A program made the position numbers and the translations under genes. The notes below the pieces were generated by a model that searched no databases, had not been told where the DNA came from, and was given only the letters and a program-made list of their open reading frames with translations. A stretch of DNA of 64,000 nucleotides, from NCBI RefSeq assembly GCF_901000735.1, contig NC_081547.1, positions 868,001-932,000 of the forward strand. The letters run 5' to 3'. The first letter of the stretch is position 1. The number at the start of each line of letters is the position of its first letter. This document shows positions 36,246-49,289 of this stretch, piece after piece. The stretch is from Corylus avellana (taxonomy: Eukaryota; Streptophyta; Magnoliopsida; Fagales; Betulaceae).

Positions 36246-38869
36246 CTATCGAGTTCGCCAACCAGAAACAGATTTGGGGACAAGGCTGATAGAATTGGAG
36301 GCAGTTTCTAACCTGCATCATGTATATGCACAACTTCCAATAAGTAATCGATATGCATGTACAGGCAGAGACATACAACAGCGAAATCTTATCCCCTCTA
36401 TGCACACGCTCACATGCAAACCCCACACATGCCACACAGAGAGAGAGAGAGTGAGAGAGAGAGGGCACTTTGATATTTCTTCAATAGCCTTCATAACTTC
36501 CGTAGAACTTGTTTCCAGCACTTGGCCTCCAAAAATGATCTCATCTATAATAGTATGCATCTGCACCAAACAGAGGACAATAAAAAATTTGAAGCCTAGG
36601 CCCAGTGGAGATTTTGCACATATTTATTCTTGGGAAATATAAGACTAAGAAACAAAAGCAATGGTCTGAAATCATTATAACTTTGCTGATTCAGAATCTA
36701 ATTCAGTTTGGCTTAATTTGTGTAAAGCTACTAACATAAATTATAAGGAAAGACATTGACCCCTTCAAAGAAAACCTCCAGCAGTAACATAGAAAATCTA
36801 CATGGAGAACTGCATAACATTCGTTCTCAGAATTTAAAGAGAGACAAACCTTGCAATAGTTGAACACTAAGTCGAGCTCGCATACATTTTTAAAGCATTT
36901 GTCCAACGTTTCCACAAACACTGAAGGCATGAGGTAGGAGTAAGCATATAATTTAATCAAAGCAACAATCAGGCAAAACACGTATGTGTATGTACACGAA
37001 CAAATAAGCAATTCACTGTTACACCTGGCTTATATAATATATGAATACATGACGAGCATGTTCTGTTAGCAGTGGTTAGGATAAACTTCACCATGGCCCA
37101 ACAAGTAATTGACAGCTATAATTTAAGACTTAGTAACCTACATAATCATGGAGATAAACCTTAAGAGAAGTAAATCTTAATTTCAGACAACAGAAAATTT
37201 GCTCAAGTAAATTTTTCAAATTTACTTTCAATCATGCCTAGTTGGTCTTAGTACAACTTCCCCACTGTACAGAGGCAGAAAATCAAATAACAGAAGAGCT
37301 TGAAAATTAGATAAGTTAACAAAGATGGATATTGGTTCCATCATAATCAAATCCAAAATACAAGACCAAGAACTTTTATTGGTCTTAAGGCAAAATTATT
37401 TCTCACCACTAATGGCTTATACAAAGAATGTTGGAAGTGAATGATTATCCAAACTTAATGTTTTCCATGGTGGAAAACTAACCACAATAATTCAAAGGAT
37501 AGACATAAAGGGACAAGACACATAACCAAATCATTATTCCCCGACAGATAATTTATTCTCACTCTTTCTATATATTCTTTCTAGAATAAATTGGGGAAAA
37601 ATTAAATACTTTCACATGCATCATGCATGAAGAACAAATTTCTCAACAAACTAATGACCAAGAACTCCTCGGATTAGTATTATTAATTAGAGAAACTTGC
37701 CGCATTATTGTGCTCTCTATGTTAAGTCTACATTTGCAATAACCAATTTCTGACAAAGTTGCAAAATCGATTAACTGCTATCCTGATTCTCAAACTGTCA
37801 TATGTTCTACACAAACATCGAATGCCAGAGATAGTATAGCAATGCACAATGGTCAATGCAGAGTGAATGACTCGAAAACATACCTTGTATCAAGTCAAGC
37901 ATGGCAAGCTCATTTTCAGAACTATCAAAAACTAAAACAAAGTACAGTGTTGCATAGTGCTTGTACACAAGACGGCTATCCTGCAGAGGATGCAAGTATT
38001 GTTTTGAATAACACGAGCATTGCTAATTGATGTAAGAGCTAAAAAATTCAAAATTAACAATAGAACGAGTAAATATTCCCTCCGTCTTATGCTGTTCGCC
38101 TGTTAATCCATTCTGGAATCTCCCGAAATATTGTCCACTTTGAAAATTCAATTTGGATAAACTCCCTACTTTACACCTAAATTTATTTGAAAATTTAATA
38201 CGTTTTATTCATTTGCTTTATTTGAGCTTAAAGTGAGGACGGTAGTTTTGGAAATTTATACATTTTTATTTGAAATACAATGCATTAAAAAGTAGGATTA
38301 TAAACAGAAAGAACAATATGAGGAGCAGAGTAAGAGTTGAAAAAGAAAAAAATAAAATTACCGGACCGAAAATAGAGTCGGTCTCCAAGAAATTGCTTAC
38401 GTTCTCAGCTCTACTGCATAAGACTATATCAAAATCAACATTTAAAAGTGAAATGAGAAGAAAACGTAAACGAATCCCTAAAAAAGATCTAAAAAATGAT
38501 CAATTGCACCAAAAACATAAACAAAAGGTCAATTGGAACTGTGTAGTCCAACCAACGCACAATGTGATACCGAGATCCTATGCAGGAATTCGGAATTAAT
38601 CACAAAATTTTGAGTGTGCGTGAGAGATAGAGAGAAGAGAACAGAGAGATAACCTCCAAAAACGCTGCGGATAAGTTCTTGCTGCTTCTCGACAGGCTGA
38701 AATCAAAGAATTTAACTCAATCTCAGTATTTATTGCGAAACTAATCCATGTTCTTCAGAAATTAGAAATGATGGCCCGATTAAATTCAGGAGAGAGAAAC
38801 CTGGAAATCGTAAAATTTGGCGAGGCGAGGCTTGCCCTGCGTGTTCATCACCATCACCGACCGTATCAT
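36246..38869 (-). CDS. AP-3 complex subunit sigma
   Basis: Small subunit of the AP-3 adaptor, which sorts cargo from Golgi or endosomes to the vacuole. The product is 166 aa, the family's usual length. Exons in transcript order: 38801-38869, 38654-38696, 38362-38423, 37884-37980, 36850-36920, 36469-36560, 36246-36312. The protein begins MIRSVMVMNTQGKPRLAKFY, then PVEKQQELIRSVFG, SRAENVSNFLETDSIFG, DSRLVYKHYATLYFVLVFDS, SENELAMLDLIQVFVETLDK, DEIIFGGQVLETSSTEVM and SISLVPKSVSGWRTR. The clathrin-adaptor small-chain longin fold covers about residues 1-145; the Ser-rich tail is typical of plant AP-3 sigma. Exon 6 uses a weak donor, AAA|GTGCCC, followed by a GA-rich microsatellite. The gene diverges from the METTL21-type gene. 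Identification is firm. Confidence 0.95.
36438..36465. repeat. (GA)n microsatellite next to the AP-3 sigma exon 6 donor
   Basis: An almost pure GA run (CT on the transcribed strand) lies a few bases into AP-3 sigma intron 6, right after the weak GTGCCC donor. CT-rich tracts near donors can affect splice choice. Confidence 0.85.
38040..38300. other. Possible Stowaway-like end fragment in AP-3 sigma intron 3
   Basis: The string TATTCCCTCCGTCTTATG at about 38075 resembles the CTCCCTCCGT terminal repeat of Stowaway MITEs preceded by TA. I could not find a convincing matching right end, so this is either a degraded copy or chance. Confidence 0.3.
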
Positions 38870-39226
38870 CTTGCTCTCTCTCTACTCCCCCTCACGCTTC
38901 AATGGTTTCCAATTCCAAATCGACTGCCTTATGGCTTATACACCATTTTGTGGCTAACGACTCGCCGTTTAATCTTACAAAACGGTGCACCTTTTTTCTT
39001 TTTCTTTTTTTCTTTTACTTACTTTCTTATATAGTTATATGGTTATACAGACTAGAGCATTTAAGGAAAACGGTGCCGTTTTTACGGAACACAGACGGAT
39101 GAGTCGATGACATGGACACGGTATAAAGTACTATAAACGGGTCATGCCCTAAGTCAAAGGAAGCTTTTTAAGGAAAGCGAAAACTTGGCCACAGCTGGCG
39201 CCGTAAATGTCACAAAGAAGTAAACA
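38870..39226. promoter_or_regulatory. Bidirectional promoter: AP-3 sigma (left) and METTL21-type (right)
   Basis: Only 357 bp separate the two divergent start codons. On the right-hand side TATAAAG at 39122-39128 lies about 100 bp before the methyltransferase ATG and is a plausible TATA box. Between them are two inverted-looking AAAACGGTG motifs (about 38981 and 39069, the second reading AAACGGTGCCGTTTT, itself palindromic). Confidence 0.5.
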
Positions 39227-40030
39227 ATGGCTACTCGGGAAGACGACGAAGAAGACATAAACCCCGTCACAATGATCCTACCAGATGACCAAGACGATGC
39301 GAAGCGATTCTCTACGAAACAAGAGGGTGCACCGATTCAACAGCTAGACCAGCAGCATTACGTCCGTTCGATCGACTCGACGGTGGTGATCAGGCAGCTC
39401 CCGTCCCAGGGCATCTCCTTCCAGCTCTGGCCCGCAGCCACTACACTAGTCAACCTCCTTGATCACCACCGCCGTGACCCTACCAACAGCCCCCTATCTT
39501 CCACCCTCATTGGCCATCGCCGCCCTCTCAATATCCTCGAGCTCGGCTCCGGAACCGGCCTCGTAGGAATCGCCGCCGCCACCACCCTCGGGGCTAATGT
39601 CACGGTCACCGACCTCCCACACGTCATCCCGAACCTTCAGTTCAACGCCGACGCAAACGCCAGCGTTTTGACCCTGAATGGCGGGGCCGTCCACGTGGCG
39701 CCACTGAGTTGGGGAGAGGCCGATGACGTGGAGCTGATTGGGCGGGACTTCGATCTAGTCCTGGCCTCGGATGTGGTGTACCACGATCACTTGTATGAGC
39801 CTCTGCTTGAAACGCTGCGTTTGTTCCTCTTAGACCGCGAGAATGAGAAGGGAGGGAAGGTGTTTGTGATGGCCCATTTGAGGAGGTGGAAAAAGGACTC
39901 CGTTTTCTTCAAGAAGGCCAGGAAGCTCTTTCAAGTTGAAGTGCTCCACGTGGACAATCCGTGCAACGGATCTAGGGTTGGAGTAACCGTTTACCGTTTT
40001 GCTGGGAAGAGTCAGAATTTGAATGCTTGA
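39227..40030 (+). CDS. METTL21-family protein-lysine methyltransferase
   Basis: Single-exon 267-aa protein of the class I SAM-dependent methyltransferase family 16 (METTL21 group), whose members methylate lysines on chaperones and translation factors. The SAM-binding motif I, ILELGSGTGLVGIAAA, is at residues 103-118, followed by the acidic post-I VTVTDLPHVIPNLQFN (125-140). Motif II, DLVLASDVVYHDHLYEPL, starts at 176, with the D-V-V-Y variant of the family's DxxY signature. The N-terminus (1-35) is acidic and likely disordered. FVMAHLRRWKKDSVFFKKAR forms the later substrate-side region. There is no signal peptide or membrane segment. The target protein cannot be inferred. Base composition is GC-richer than the neighbours, as often in intronless plant genes. 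Confidence 0.92.
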   Translation: MATREDDEEDINPVTMILPDDQDDAKRFSTKQEGAPIQQLDQQHYVRSIDSTVVIRQLPSQGISFQLWPAATTLVNLLDHHRRDPTNSPLSSTLIGHRRPLNILELGSGTGLVGIAAATTLGANVTVTDLPHVIPNLQFNADANASVLTLNGGAVHVAPLSWGEADDVELIGRDFDLVLASDVVYHDHLYEPLLETLRLFLLDRENEKGGKVFVMAHLRRWKKDSVFFKKARKLFQVEVLHVDNPCNGSRVGVTVYRFAGKSQNLNA

Positions 40031-40672
40031 TAATTTTGGTTTGTTCGTCAAAGAAATGCATTCGAGCTTGCTTTTGAATTAGCCCTCTGCTTGTCATTAG
40101 AAATATAAATAGAATTTTCAAGATTAAACAAAAAAGAATCAAGTAAACGAATCATTCGTTCATCAATTGGATCGACGTGGAAGGCAAAATTACAAGGACA
40201 AAATTTTCTTTCAAACTGAATTTAAGGAATTTTTTTAAATCCAGTTTATTAACAACCCAATTTGAAAAAAAAACTTTATTCAAATTACACAAGGCACCTA
40301 AACAATTTGCAAGCATTCTGGTTACATTGCCCTTTCTTATACACATAATCAACACCATTTCTCAATAATACACCCTTACAAATAAAGAAACTCAAACCCT
40401 TAAAATGCCAACCTCACATCCACGCAATCGACCAAGCAATATAGGGTGATCCTCATCCTAAAGACAAACCCAACATTCTACCATATTTATACCTCTTTTG
40501 TTGTTTTCCACTTCACAGCAGGGATACAGGTTTTTACATCTCTATCCATCTCTGGATGCTCGGACGAGTGCCTTTAGCACCTGTTTTCAGCTTAAAGTTG
40601 TTGACGAAAATCATTCCTCTGCCGAGTTTAACTGGAAAATGGATCTCATTCATCCACTGTGAGCACTGATTA
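40031..40672. other. Convergent 3' spacer
   Basis: 3' UTRs of the METTL21-type gene (plus) and VPS39 (minus) lie here. No other feature is visible. Confidence 0.4.
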
Positions 40673-43600
40673 TCATCGCCTCCTTCGCGGTGAACCTTTG
40701 CCCACGGCTTTCATACTCTGAGAGTCCCTAAAGCAAACAAAGTGCACAAGTGTCTTCCCGTTAGGGTAGACAGCAAAAACGCTTGTGCCTATCTTCTTAT
40801 GGCAAAGAGAGCAGATGCTATCACCGGTGATCTTCACCACCGTTTTCCTTTGGTTGTAGAGTTCATCCTTCACCTGTTTCATGGAATGATTTTTTTGGAG
40901 AAGTAAATAATGGTTATTTGTGCTGAACATAAATTTGTCAAAATACATAAAAATGAGAGCAGCCTACACAGAGATATACGATTGAGCACCAAAACATAAG
41001 AGTGAATGTATGCGAGGGCATTTGTCCAAGAAACTACAATTTACAGCTAAACCTTTCAAGATGGAGATTGAAAATAACTTTTAGCCAAAGATATTTAACT
41101 CATTTCTTACATGAAGTCCCATGCATGATAAATGCATACCTGCAGGTTCTCACTCTGTCTCAAACTTTTGATAACTGAAAGATTTCTGTGTGCTTCACTG
41201 GATTTTCGCAGAAGAGGTCCAAGAAATGGGAGCAAGTTCTGCAGATAACATATAAAATTACGAACTTTCAGAGTAGAGCTTAGAGTTGATATTCTGATGC
41301 CTAGCTACGCAAAATTGAAAAGGGGGGTGGGGGAAAAGATGTTGATCAAGACAAGCATAAGACTATTTCCTCACTATTCCCAAACTCTCACAAGCATAAG
41401 TTTGTATGTCCTCCATCAATAAAATTGATACCTGTAGTTTCGTTTCCCTTGGTAAAAGTTTGAGAGCTTGAGCTCCATTTATTCTATCCCACCTTTGGCT
41501 CAACAGATCAAGGACCTCATCAAGCATAATAGTAGAACCTCCTTCCTCACTAGATTCATCTGCGTCACCATCACTCCGGCTACTGTCGGTGCCACTCACA
41601 TTGACTCGCATGTCCTCTGCACCCTCTATTGAAGCAATTTTCTTATTTCCACGGCCAACTTTAGGCTTAACTGAAGTCCATGAACCGACCTTTGGAATGC
41701 TTGTATTTGGAGGTGATACTAGATTTGTAATTCGCTTTTCAAAGTTTTTGGTTGTCCTCCGAGGATTCAGATAAATTTGCAGAAGAGTGAGGTATATGTT
41801 GCTAGAAGATTTAAAAGATGGTTGACGAACTGCAGACTCGTATGCCCGATCACAATAGGCCAGTGCCAGCTCAGGAACATAAAGCTACAAATACAACAGA
41901 ACTTGATACCTCAGTGAGTCTTAATAAGAACATAAAGCAATATATTGGGTTGCATCAAAGAACATCTTGTTTCATATGTTACGATAATACACTATAGATA
42001 GAGTACGTAATAGGATAGGAAGCACTAAAAGTAGTGACTACATGTTAAAGAGGCTGAAAAATTCAATCTCAAATTCAACCAACTCATAAAAGCCAAGGTC
42101 CCAGTATGAACAAACAAATGCATTAAATTTAAGGGACTTTTATCTTTTGTCAAAAATTCAAATAAAAAATCGATGAAATTCACTTTGGCAAACCACTGAA
42201 ATCAGATATAAATGCCATAAACTATTTAAACAAATAATTCAAAAACTGGTGTGAATCCAAGCCCCGTAAAAAGCTTTCTGATCATGACATGAATGGTTAG
42301 TAAAACTATAGTAAGGCTATACAGTTTCACTAAAGATAACCCAATATAAAGAACGGGATTAAGGCCTAGTTAAAATGAGTATAAGCCAAGTATAACAATG
42401 TGGAAGGACGAATATTCGACAAAACCTCCACCAGTTTTATGTATAACCACATAAGGGGAAACCCAACCCAGCTCTTTTAATCAAATGGTGAAAAGAGAGA
42501 ACATTACCCATTAAAGTGATGGAGAGGTGGTGGGCTTTATCAAGGTTTTCCACCTTTACATAAGAAGTCACATAAACAAACAAACAACCCTGTTCAATTG
42601 CCAATTGAAATTAAAAAAGCCAACCCAACTAGCAGGATTCCCCAGTTACAATGCACAGCTGAATTTAATAGTTTCTTATTAAGAACATCATCACCATACG
42701 CACTTTGGGTTGGCTAGTGGCACCCAACATATTTACAGACTCATTTCATGTCCCCTTGCCAGCAGATTTTCTAACAAGGAAAATATGTTGATTTATGTTG
42801 GCAAGTACCTTATGAACATATAGAGACAAGGCAAGCTCATGTTGGTTCATTTTACCCAGCAATATTGCACGCTCTTCGTATAAAGCATCTGGTGGAAGAC
42901 GTTTCAACAAAGCCTCTGGATTATATCCTGAGATGCTCTCTAAAGCAGATAATAATTTCTTCCTTGTCGAGGAATAAGCTTTCTCATCCCATTTCTGTTG
43001 AGCACTCAGATCTGCATACCAATCAAGTACTTCCGAGAGATATATTTGAACCTACCATGCATAAAATGACAAGTATAAACAATTTTTATTAGTGAAATCA
43101 GTCAAACTGCCATCATCACCTACACTAACCATGACAACAGTGAACTAGCTCAATTTGGCATAACAGAACTGTTCTGTCAAGTAACTTTTATTTTTCAATC
43201 TTTTTCTTTTACATTCAATTTTGACAGTTGTACCGACTCTCAAATAACAAATATTTATTCCTTTAACATTACCAAACTAAATGCATGAGGTCTTCACCAT
43301 TTCATTTTGCAGATTTCCTGAGATCCCATTCTCATTCATCGCAAGCATGAGTTCTAAGTACTTGGCCTGCATGCTTGGAGCATGTTGCTTCAAGTAAGAG
43401 TTAACCAAGTCTGCTGGAATATTTCCAGACAAATACAGCTCAATAGTTTGCGTCGGACAGCTTTCAAGAACAAGCATTGAGCACTCCAGGACAAGCATTG
43501 GATCAGTCCCACAGAGAGGCTGCATAGGAAAACCCATCAAATCTTAGTACATATATAACATATGCTGGCTCTAAGTCAACTCTTAAATCAAATTCTGAAA

Positions 43601-46600
43601 TTCTATAAAATCAAACTGTTGCCAGAACAGTAGATGCTAAAACTTAGTGCTTTAACTAAGCAGGGCATGGAATAAATTAGACATTTCCATAATTATCATT
43701 CAGAGAGGAAAACCCCGGATCACCTTCTTCGGTTTAAGGTAGATGGAAAAGAGGTGACCATGTATGCATTCACACAAACGCAAGCACAAAATTTGGTAAT
43801 GAATGCCAAGAAACATTGAACTTAGTAAGGACCATGGAAGAAATTATTGTCACAACTCAGATTCTTCGAAAAAGTGTTGGTTGACAATTTAAAAGGCTGA
43901 ATACATGAGGAAGGTGAAGGTTGAACAAAATAGAAGGGAACCTTCTTAGCACTAAAAATAAATACACAGGAGATTACTGTAAAGTTAGTATCCGGTTCAT
44001 CCAGACTCTAGTATGTGGAAAGAATAGCGAGTGTAATGCTTCCTTGTCACTAACACAATATGGTTTTCAAAAAAGAACCTTAACTGAAACCAAGAAAAAA
44101 TTTCCCTACCAAGCAACAGAACTTACCTTGAGGTATTCAATAATTGATTCGGGCTTAAACTTTTGGGTAAGCTCAGCTAGTGATTGATTTGATTTCGACT
44201 CTTCTATTAATTGATGTAGAAGTTTAAGAGCTTCACGGTGCATTGAATTGCACTTGTATAGCTCTAACAAAGCAGCATAATGATTCTTTTTTCGAAGAAT
44301 TTCCTCACATATTTTCACATCACAGTAGTTAACACCTTTCAGTAATTCTAAACCCACCGAAGACTGTCCAGTAAGAAGCAGAGCTTGGAGTAGAGCTGTG
44401 TCAAGTACTGCTGCCATCTCCCTAGCACCAGAGCTAATGTGGATGTTACCACGCCCCTGAGGAAAAAAATATTACATCTAAGAAACTGGCTTTATTTGAC
44501 ATGTTTAGACAAACCAGATAAGAAGACCTACAAATAGACATTAGCTGGATTGAGGTTACAATACATTAATCAAATACTGTGACATCCATGGCACCAACAT
44601 TTTAATATTTATTTATTAAATTACCCAACTGAATTTGAACAAGATCAAGTATATTCTAATATAAACAAAAAAGTTTAGATGACACAAAAATTCCCACATT
44701 TGATAAAGATATAGCTCATATTAATAACTATTTTACAATAACAAATTATTTATTTATGCATAAAGTACTTTTCAGCTTATTCTAAGTTTATTTTTTTGAT
44801 AACTAAGGTTATTATAAGTTTAATAACACATATATTCCAACAAACATAGAAGAACTAGCAAGTTTGCATTCAATAGTATTCACAATCTCTATAATCATGT
44901 AAACACATAAAATAAGGTTCGGAATCCATGTATCATCCATCATATCAAAATAGGTGAATCACCTAGAAAGGAAAATAAGCAGCTCACCTTTGTTGATTTT
45001 TTGAACCTACTAGAGTCATACGACGCAAAATTATCTCCAACTGCATCTAAAACAACCTCTTCTGTTCCCTCAGCAGTGGCCTTTTCAATTATACTGTATC
45101 TTTTCTTCTGCAAAAACTTAATGAGAGCCATGAGAGTATTATGGCTCATTTTCTTGGAATTGAGTGCTGCATTCTCATCAGATTCCAATTGCTGTAAGGA
45201 TGGTGCTTCCATATCATCTGATAAACCAGATGAAGTTCTTGAGAGATATGGAGCATCCCAAGAAATGTCCACCAGCTTCTCTGGCTCCGGAATCATTGTT
45301 GTTTTAGGAAGGATAATAGATGGATATAAAGAAAGTACATAGGTTATATCTATTTGAGATGCCAAAAAATGCTCCATGGCCTCCTCATAGCTTTCATTAT
45401 CAAAGAGGTAGTGAGCATACCTGGGATACAGTGAGACAAATTCATTTAATTCAAACGGTTGATTAAATGCATAGCATGCATGATTGATCTATGGCCATTG
45501 ATGATATCCTTTTTTTTTTTTATATAAGTAATCGAAAATTCAATAAAAAACGCAAAGTCGCAACCCAAGTACACACGATATATACAAGAGAGACACCTAA
45601 CTAGAGGAAGAAAAAATAACTAGAAAAATATTGAGGTCAAAAGCAACAGCCCAATGGTAAAGCATCTTAAAAAATAAAGCCTTTAATTCCACCAATGTCC
45701 TCTCATGATCCTCAAAGCTCCAAATGATCTACCACGGCACCTTCCTTAAACGTGCAGTATTGAACAAGTTCAGAAAAAGCTATCGTGAGGGCTTGATCCC
45801 CACACCACACTTTATGCCAAAAATATAATTTTGGAGCTGTCGCTCACCTCAAATTTAGAATGACTAGAGAGCTTCTCCCAGCTCCTCCTAATATTTTTCC
45901 AAAGCCCTACACCATACGTCCCATAGACCTCATTTGAACACCACCCACCCAACACACTGCCATGTTTAAAATCCACAACCACCCTCCATAAGGCCTCTCT
46001 CTCATGAGCATAGCGCCATAGCCACTTCCCCAAAAGAGTTCAGTTGAACACAAGTAAATTTCGCCCACCTCAAATCTAGAATGACTAGAGAGCTCCCCTC
46101 AGCTCCTCCTAATATTTTTCCAAAGCCCCACACCATGCGTCCCATGGACCTCATTTTAACACCACCCACCCCACGCACTGCCATGTTTAGGATCCACAAT
46201 CACCCTCCCTCCATAAGGCCTCTATCTCCTGAGCATAGCACCGAAGCCACTTTCCCAAAAAAGCTCGGTTGAATACAAGTAAATTTCGGACCCGCAACCC
46301 ACCTTCAGAGTTTCGGATTACACAGCGTAAGCCAGCTAACCAAGTGGAATTTGAATTCTTCACCAAAACCACCCCACAAAAAATCCCCTCTCAACTTCTC
46401 TATGCGATTGGCAACACCAACCGGTAGGGGAAAAAGAAACATGAAGTAAATATTCAGATTAGATAAAGTAATTTTAATCGGCCATTGATGAATTCGTTAA
46501 ATCCACTAACTAGAAAATATAGCAAAAACCTTTCACAAAGCGTACCTAGTAACAAAGATCATGATATCAATAAACATCTTAATGAGTTATTAGAAGAGTA

Positions 46601-49289
46601 GATTATTTAACGGGAAATATCCACCTCAGATGAATTGACCCCTCTTTTGCTGCACGAAGACTTGAATCTTCTGGTGGAAGCAGCTTACACAAAGCCAAGG
46701 CTTCATCAAAATTGCCAGATGCTGTTAATTGTACAATCTGCAATTTGGTTGAGAACTCTTACTGCACTTTCAGGGCATAAAATCATCATGTGCTTTTTTA
46801 GTTAGCTCACATATGTCATTGCAAAAAGCATTATTATTCACAGGCATAATATAACGACAAGTATAAACAGGACTTATAAACATTTACATGATTAAGAAAT
46901 CTTAAGAATAATTCAATTTTGTATCAACATGTCTAACTCATCCATTCAATTCCAAAGAAAGAGATGCATCCACACTTCAAGCTACTAACAGATACCATTG
47001 GCATTTCTTATAGAAGAACTAGGAATACCCAACGTAGGACAGATTAAGAAATATGGCTACAGATGCTTATGGAGGACTTTAGGGTTTACATGTTGTGGCT
47101 TCAGGGCTTATAAACATATTTGCCGTTTGCAGTTTGAGTTGAGTGTGAAAAGATTGTAACTTGGTGGCTGAAAAGTTGCAGGAATTGAGAATTAGGTTAT
47201 AGGAGATTTGGACAGCAGCTAAATATGGTTGGTGTTTGATGGATAATGGTTGGGGAAAATATATGGGTTTGTAGGATTTTTATAGGGTTTTGATAGGGTA
47301 AGTGAAATGGCTTGAATTAGTAACCTCAAAGAAGCAAGAAGAAAGCTGTAATTGAATCCTTAATTGACTGGTAAACAATCTCCGAAATAGAGTCGACCAA
47401 AACCCATGGCCTAGAACTTCAGCTCACACCCAATAATTATAGAATTACATATATATCCCAACTCCAGAAAAACCAAACACAAAATAAGATTAAATGTTAA
47501 TGACCTAATAAACTACAATGGACACTAGTTCCTAGACTATAAAAGCTTCTTGCTTGGTCTTGTCCTAGTCTTAGGCTTCCAAAGAAAATGCTTCATATCT
47601 AACTGAATACCTGTGCACCGAGCGGAACAGGGAAGAGCACATAGACAGAATTTTCTAATGCAACAATTACAGAATTGTTGCTTTGGCCAATATGACGGAC
47701 ATTTCGGAGAACCACAGTCTGTATCAATGGATATGGATCTCGAAGAGAACGAATCTGAAAAACACAAGTTGCAGAAAATGAATAATTGCACACCCAACTA
47801 CAGAAAAGCACATAAGTTGCTCTTGCTTAGCAAATGGTCAGGCTACCTCAACATATCTTGGCAATAAAGCTATTGCATACGGCTTCTGAATGACAACTTC
47901 TGCAGGGGCCTCTGACCAACAAATCCTACCTTCTTGAAGAAGCTTCCCATTTTGGTCCACAAAGACACCAATGTTCTCCTATAGAAAATAATAAACATTT
48001 GTATCATTCGACAATCAGAATTGAATACAGGATCATATTTCTGCATATATGTTCCACACACAACAAAAGGAATGAAATGTTTCACTATATGGAAATTTTT
48101 TGAATTGTCTTTAGCATTCAGTTAGCGTATGTGTACCCAACAACCATAAAATATACATTCAATGAGCAATTCCTGTCCCCGAAAGCAGAATATCAACAGC
48201 CAACAAAGAAAATAATACCTTCCCAAGAAGAAGTTCCCCCGAAGGAAGAGAGACCACCAAAGGTGAGGCTAGCCTCCCGGAAGGAAATACTTCAGTCAAT
48301 GCACCATTAGTGGCGTTTAGTATCGTGTATTCTTTTCTAATACCCAAACATATATTCTCACCACACCAAGACATCGACTTCACCATATCCGGAACATTAT
48401 ATTCTTTCACCTCCACAAATCCTCGACCCCCTAAACAACACATACAAAAAGGAAAAAGAGAGAGAACAAAAAAAAAAGAGTTACTTCCACCAGATATCCA
48501 CAATATTAGTTCTATTCATTGACAACATCTTCAGCAAACCTCAGCCAAATTAGGAAAACACATCCACTTATCCATACAATATAGATGAAAAAGCACATTT
48601 AAAAGCCAGTTAAAAAATGACAATTTTTGGCATTTTACATACAATACGTGATTGTATCTTCATTTTCAACGTTATCACAACATGGTATTCTCCACAACAC
48701 ACAATTAATCACTTAAAAGTTAATAGAATTGCCAAGTTTTCACATTCTTTCTCACACTTGCTCAGCAACCAAACAAACAGTGATGTTGAACCAAAACTCA
48801 AACACCTAAAAATCCAGCAAGAGATAGCAACGAATTCATGGAATTACCGTCATGTCTGAAAATACAGACCCTCTTTTGCCTCGCGAAGCACAAGAAGCCT
48901 CTCCGATCGTCCCACGAGTACACATTCGCGCCCTTCGCTTTGGTGATCACAGCGTTGGTCTCCAAATTGGGGAGCTTATGGAACGCGATCGATTCCGAGA
49001 GCGATAGAAGAAGCTCCCTCGACTCCAGGACCTGCATCGAGACCAGAGGCTTCTTCGAGAACCCGGACACGTTTCTCTCTAGTGCGTACGGTTCATTGCG
49101 CAGCTCTTGCGCCTGAACATGGTAATCGGACGGCGGAGGGCGATCGGAGCCCGAGGATTCGGGAGCGTAGATTTTGAGGGACCCATCGGAGCAGCCGAGG
49201 AGGAGCTTTGAGCCGTACGATTCGACAGCGTCGATCTTGGTAGGGCAGTTGCTGAGGAGCTCGAAGGAATCGTAGGCACTGTGTACCAT
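40673..49289 (-). CDS. VPS39: Vacuolar sorting protein 39 (HOPS subunit, VAM6/VPS39)
   Basis: Tethering subunit of the HOPS complex that drives fusion at the vacuole. The product is 1007 aa, near the plant family length. Exons in transcript order: 48848-49289, 48219-48430, 47847-47978, 47611-47754, 46625-46737, 44988-45420, 44127-44456, 43298-43519, 42809-43051, 41432-41884, 41140-41238, 40673-40873. The N-terminal CNH-type beta-propeller covers about residues 15-290: [18 protein letters not shown] and [20 protein letters not shown] are typical. Clathrin-repeat helices follow (exons 6-10), with an acidic Ser-rich insert around residue 850. The C-terminal [20 protein letters not shown] (from residue 962) is the Vps39_2 zinc-binding-like end, and the protein stops SPRRRR. 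Intron 5 contains a LINE. A second copy of exons 1-2 appears after the gap at 56401. Confidence 0.95.
45508..46440 (-). mobile_element. LINE fragment in VPS39 intron 5, internally duplicated
   Basis: Minus-strand frames encode the end region of plant LINE polyproteins: [19 protein letters not shown], then [18 protein letters not shown] and FEVSD. The poly-T at about 45511-45520 is the element's poly-A tail on the other strand. A segment of about 220 bp is present twice in tandem (about 45848-46071 and 46072-46290), each with its own decayed copy of the GKWL-RYA and GLWK-I blocks. It has many stops and is non-functional. Confidence 0.75.

Noticed and set aside
38270..38599. 109-codon plus-strand lysine-rich frame
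   Set aside because: It overlaps AP-3 sigma exon 3 on the other strand and derives from A-rich intron sequence.
45001..45342. 113-codon plus-strand frame
   Set aside because: Antisense shadow of VPS39 exon 6.
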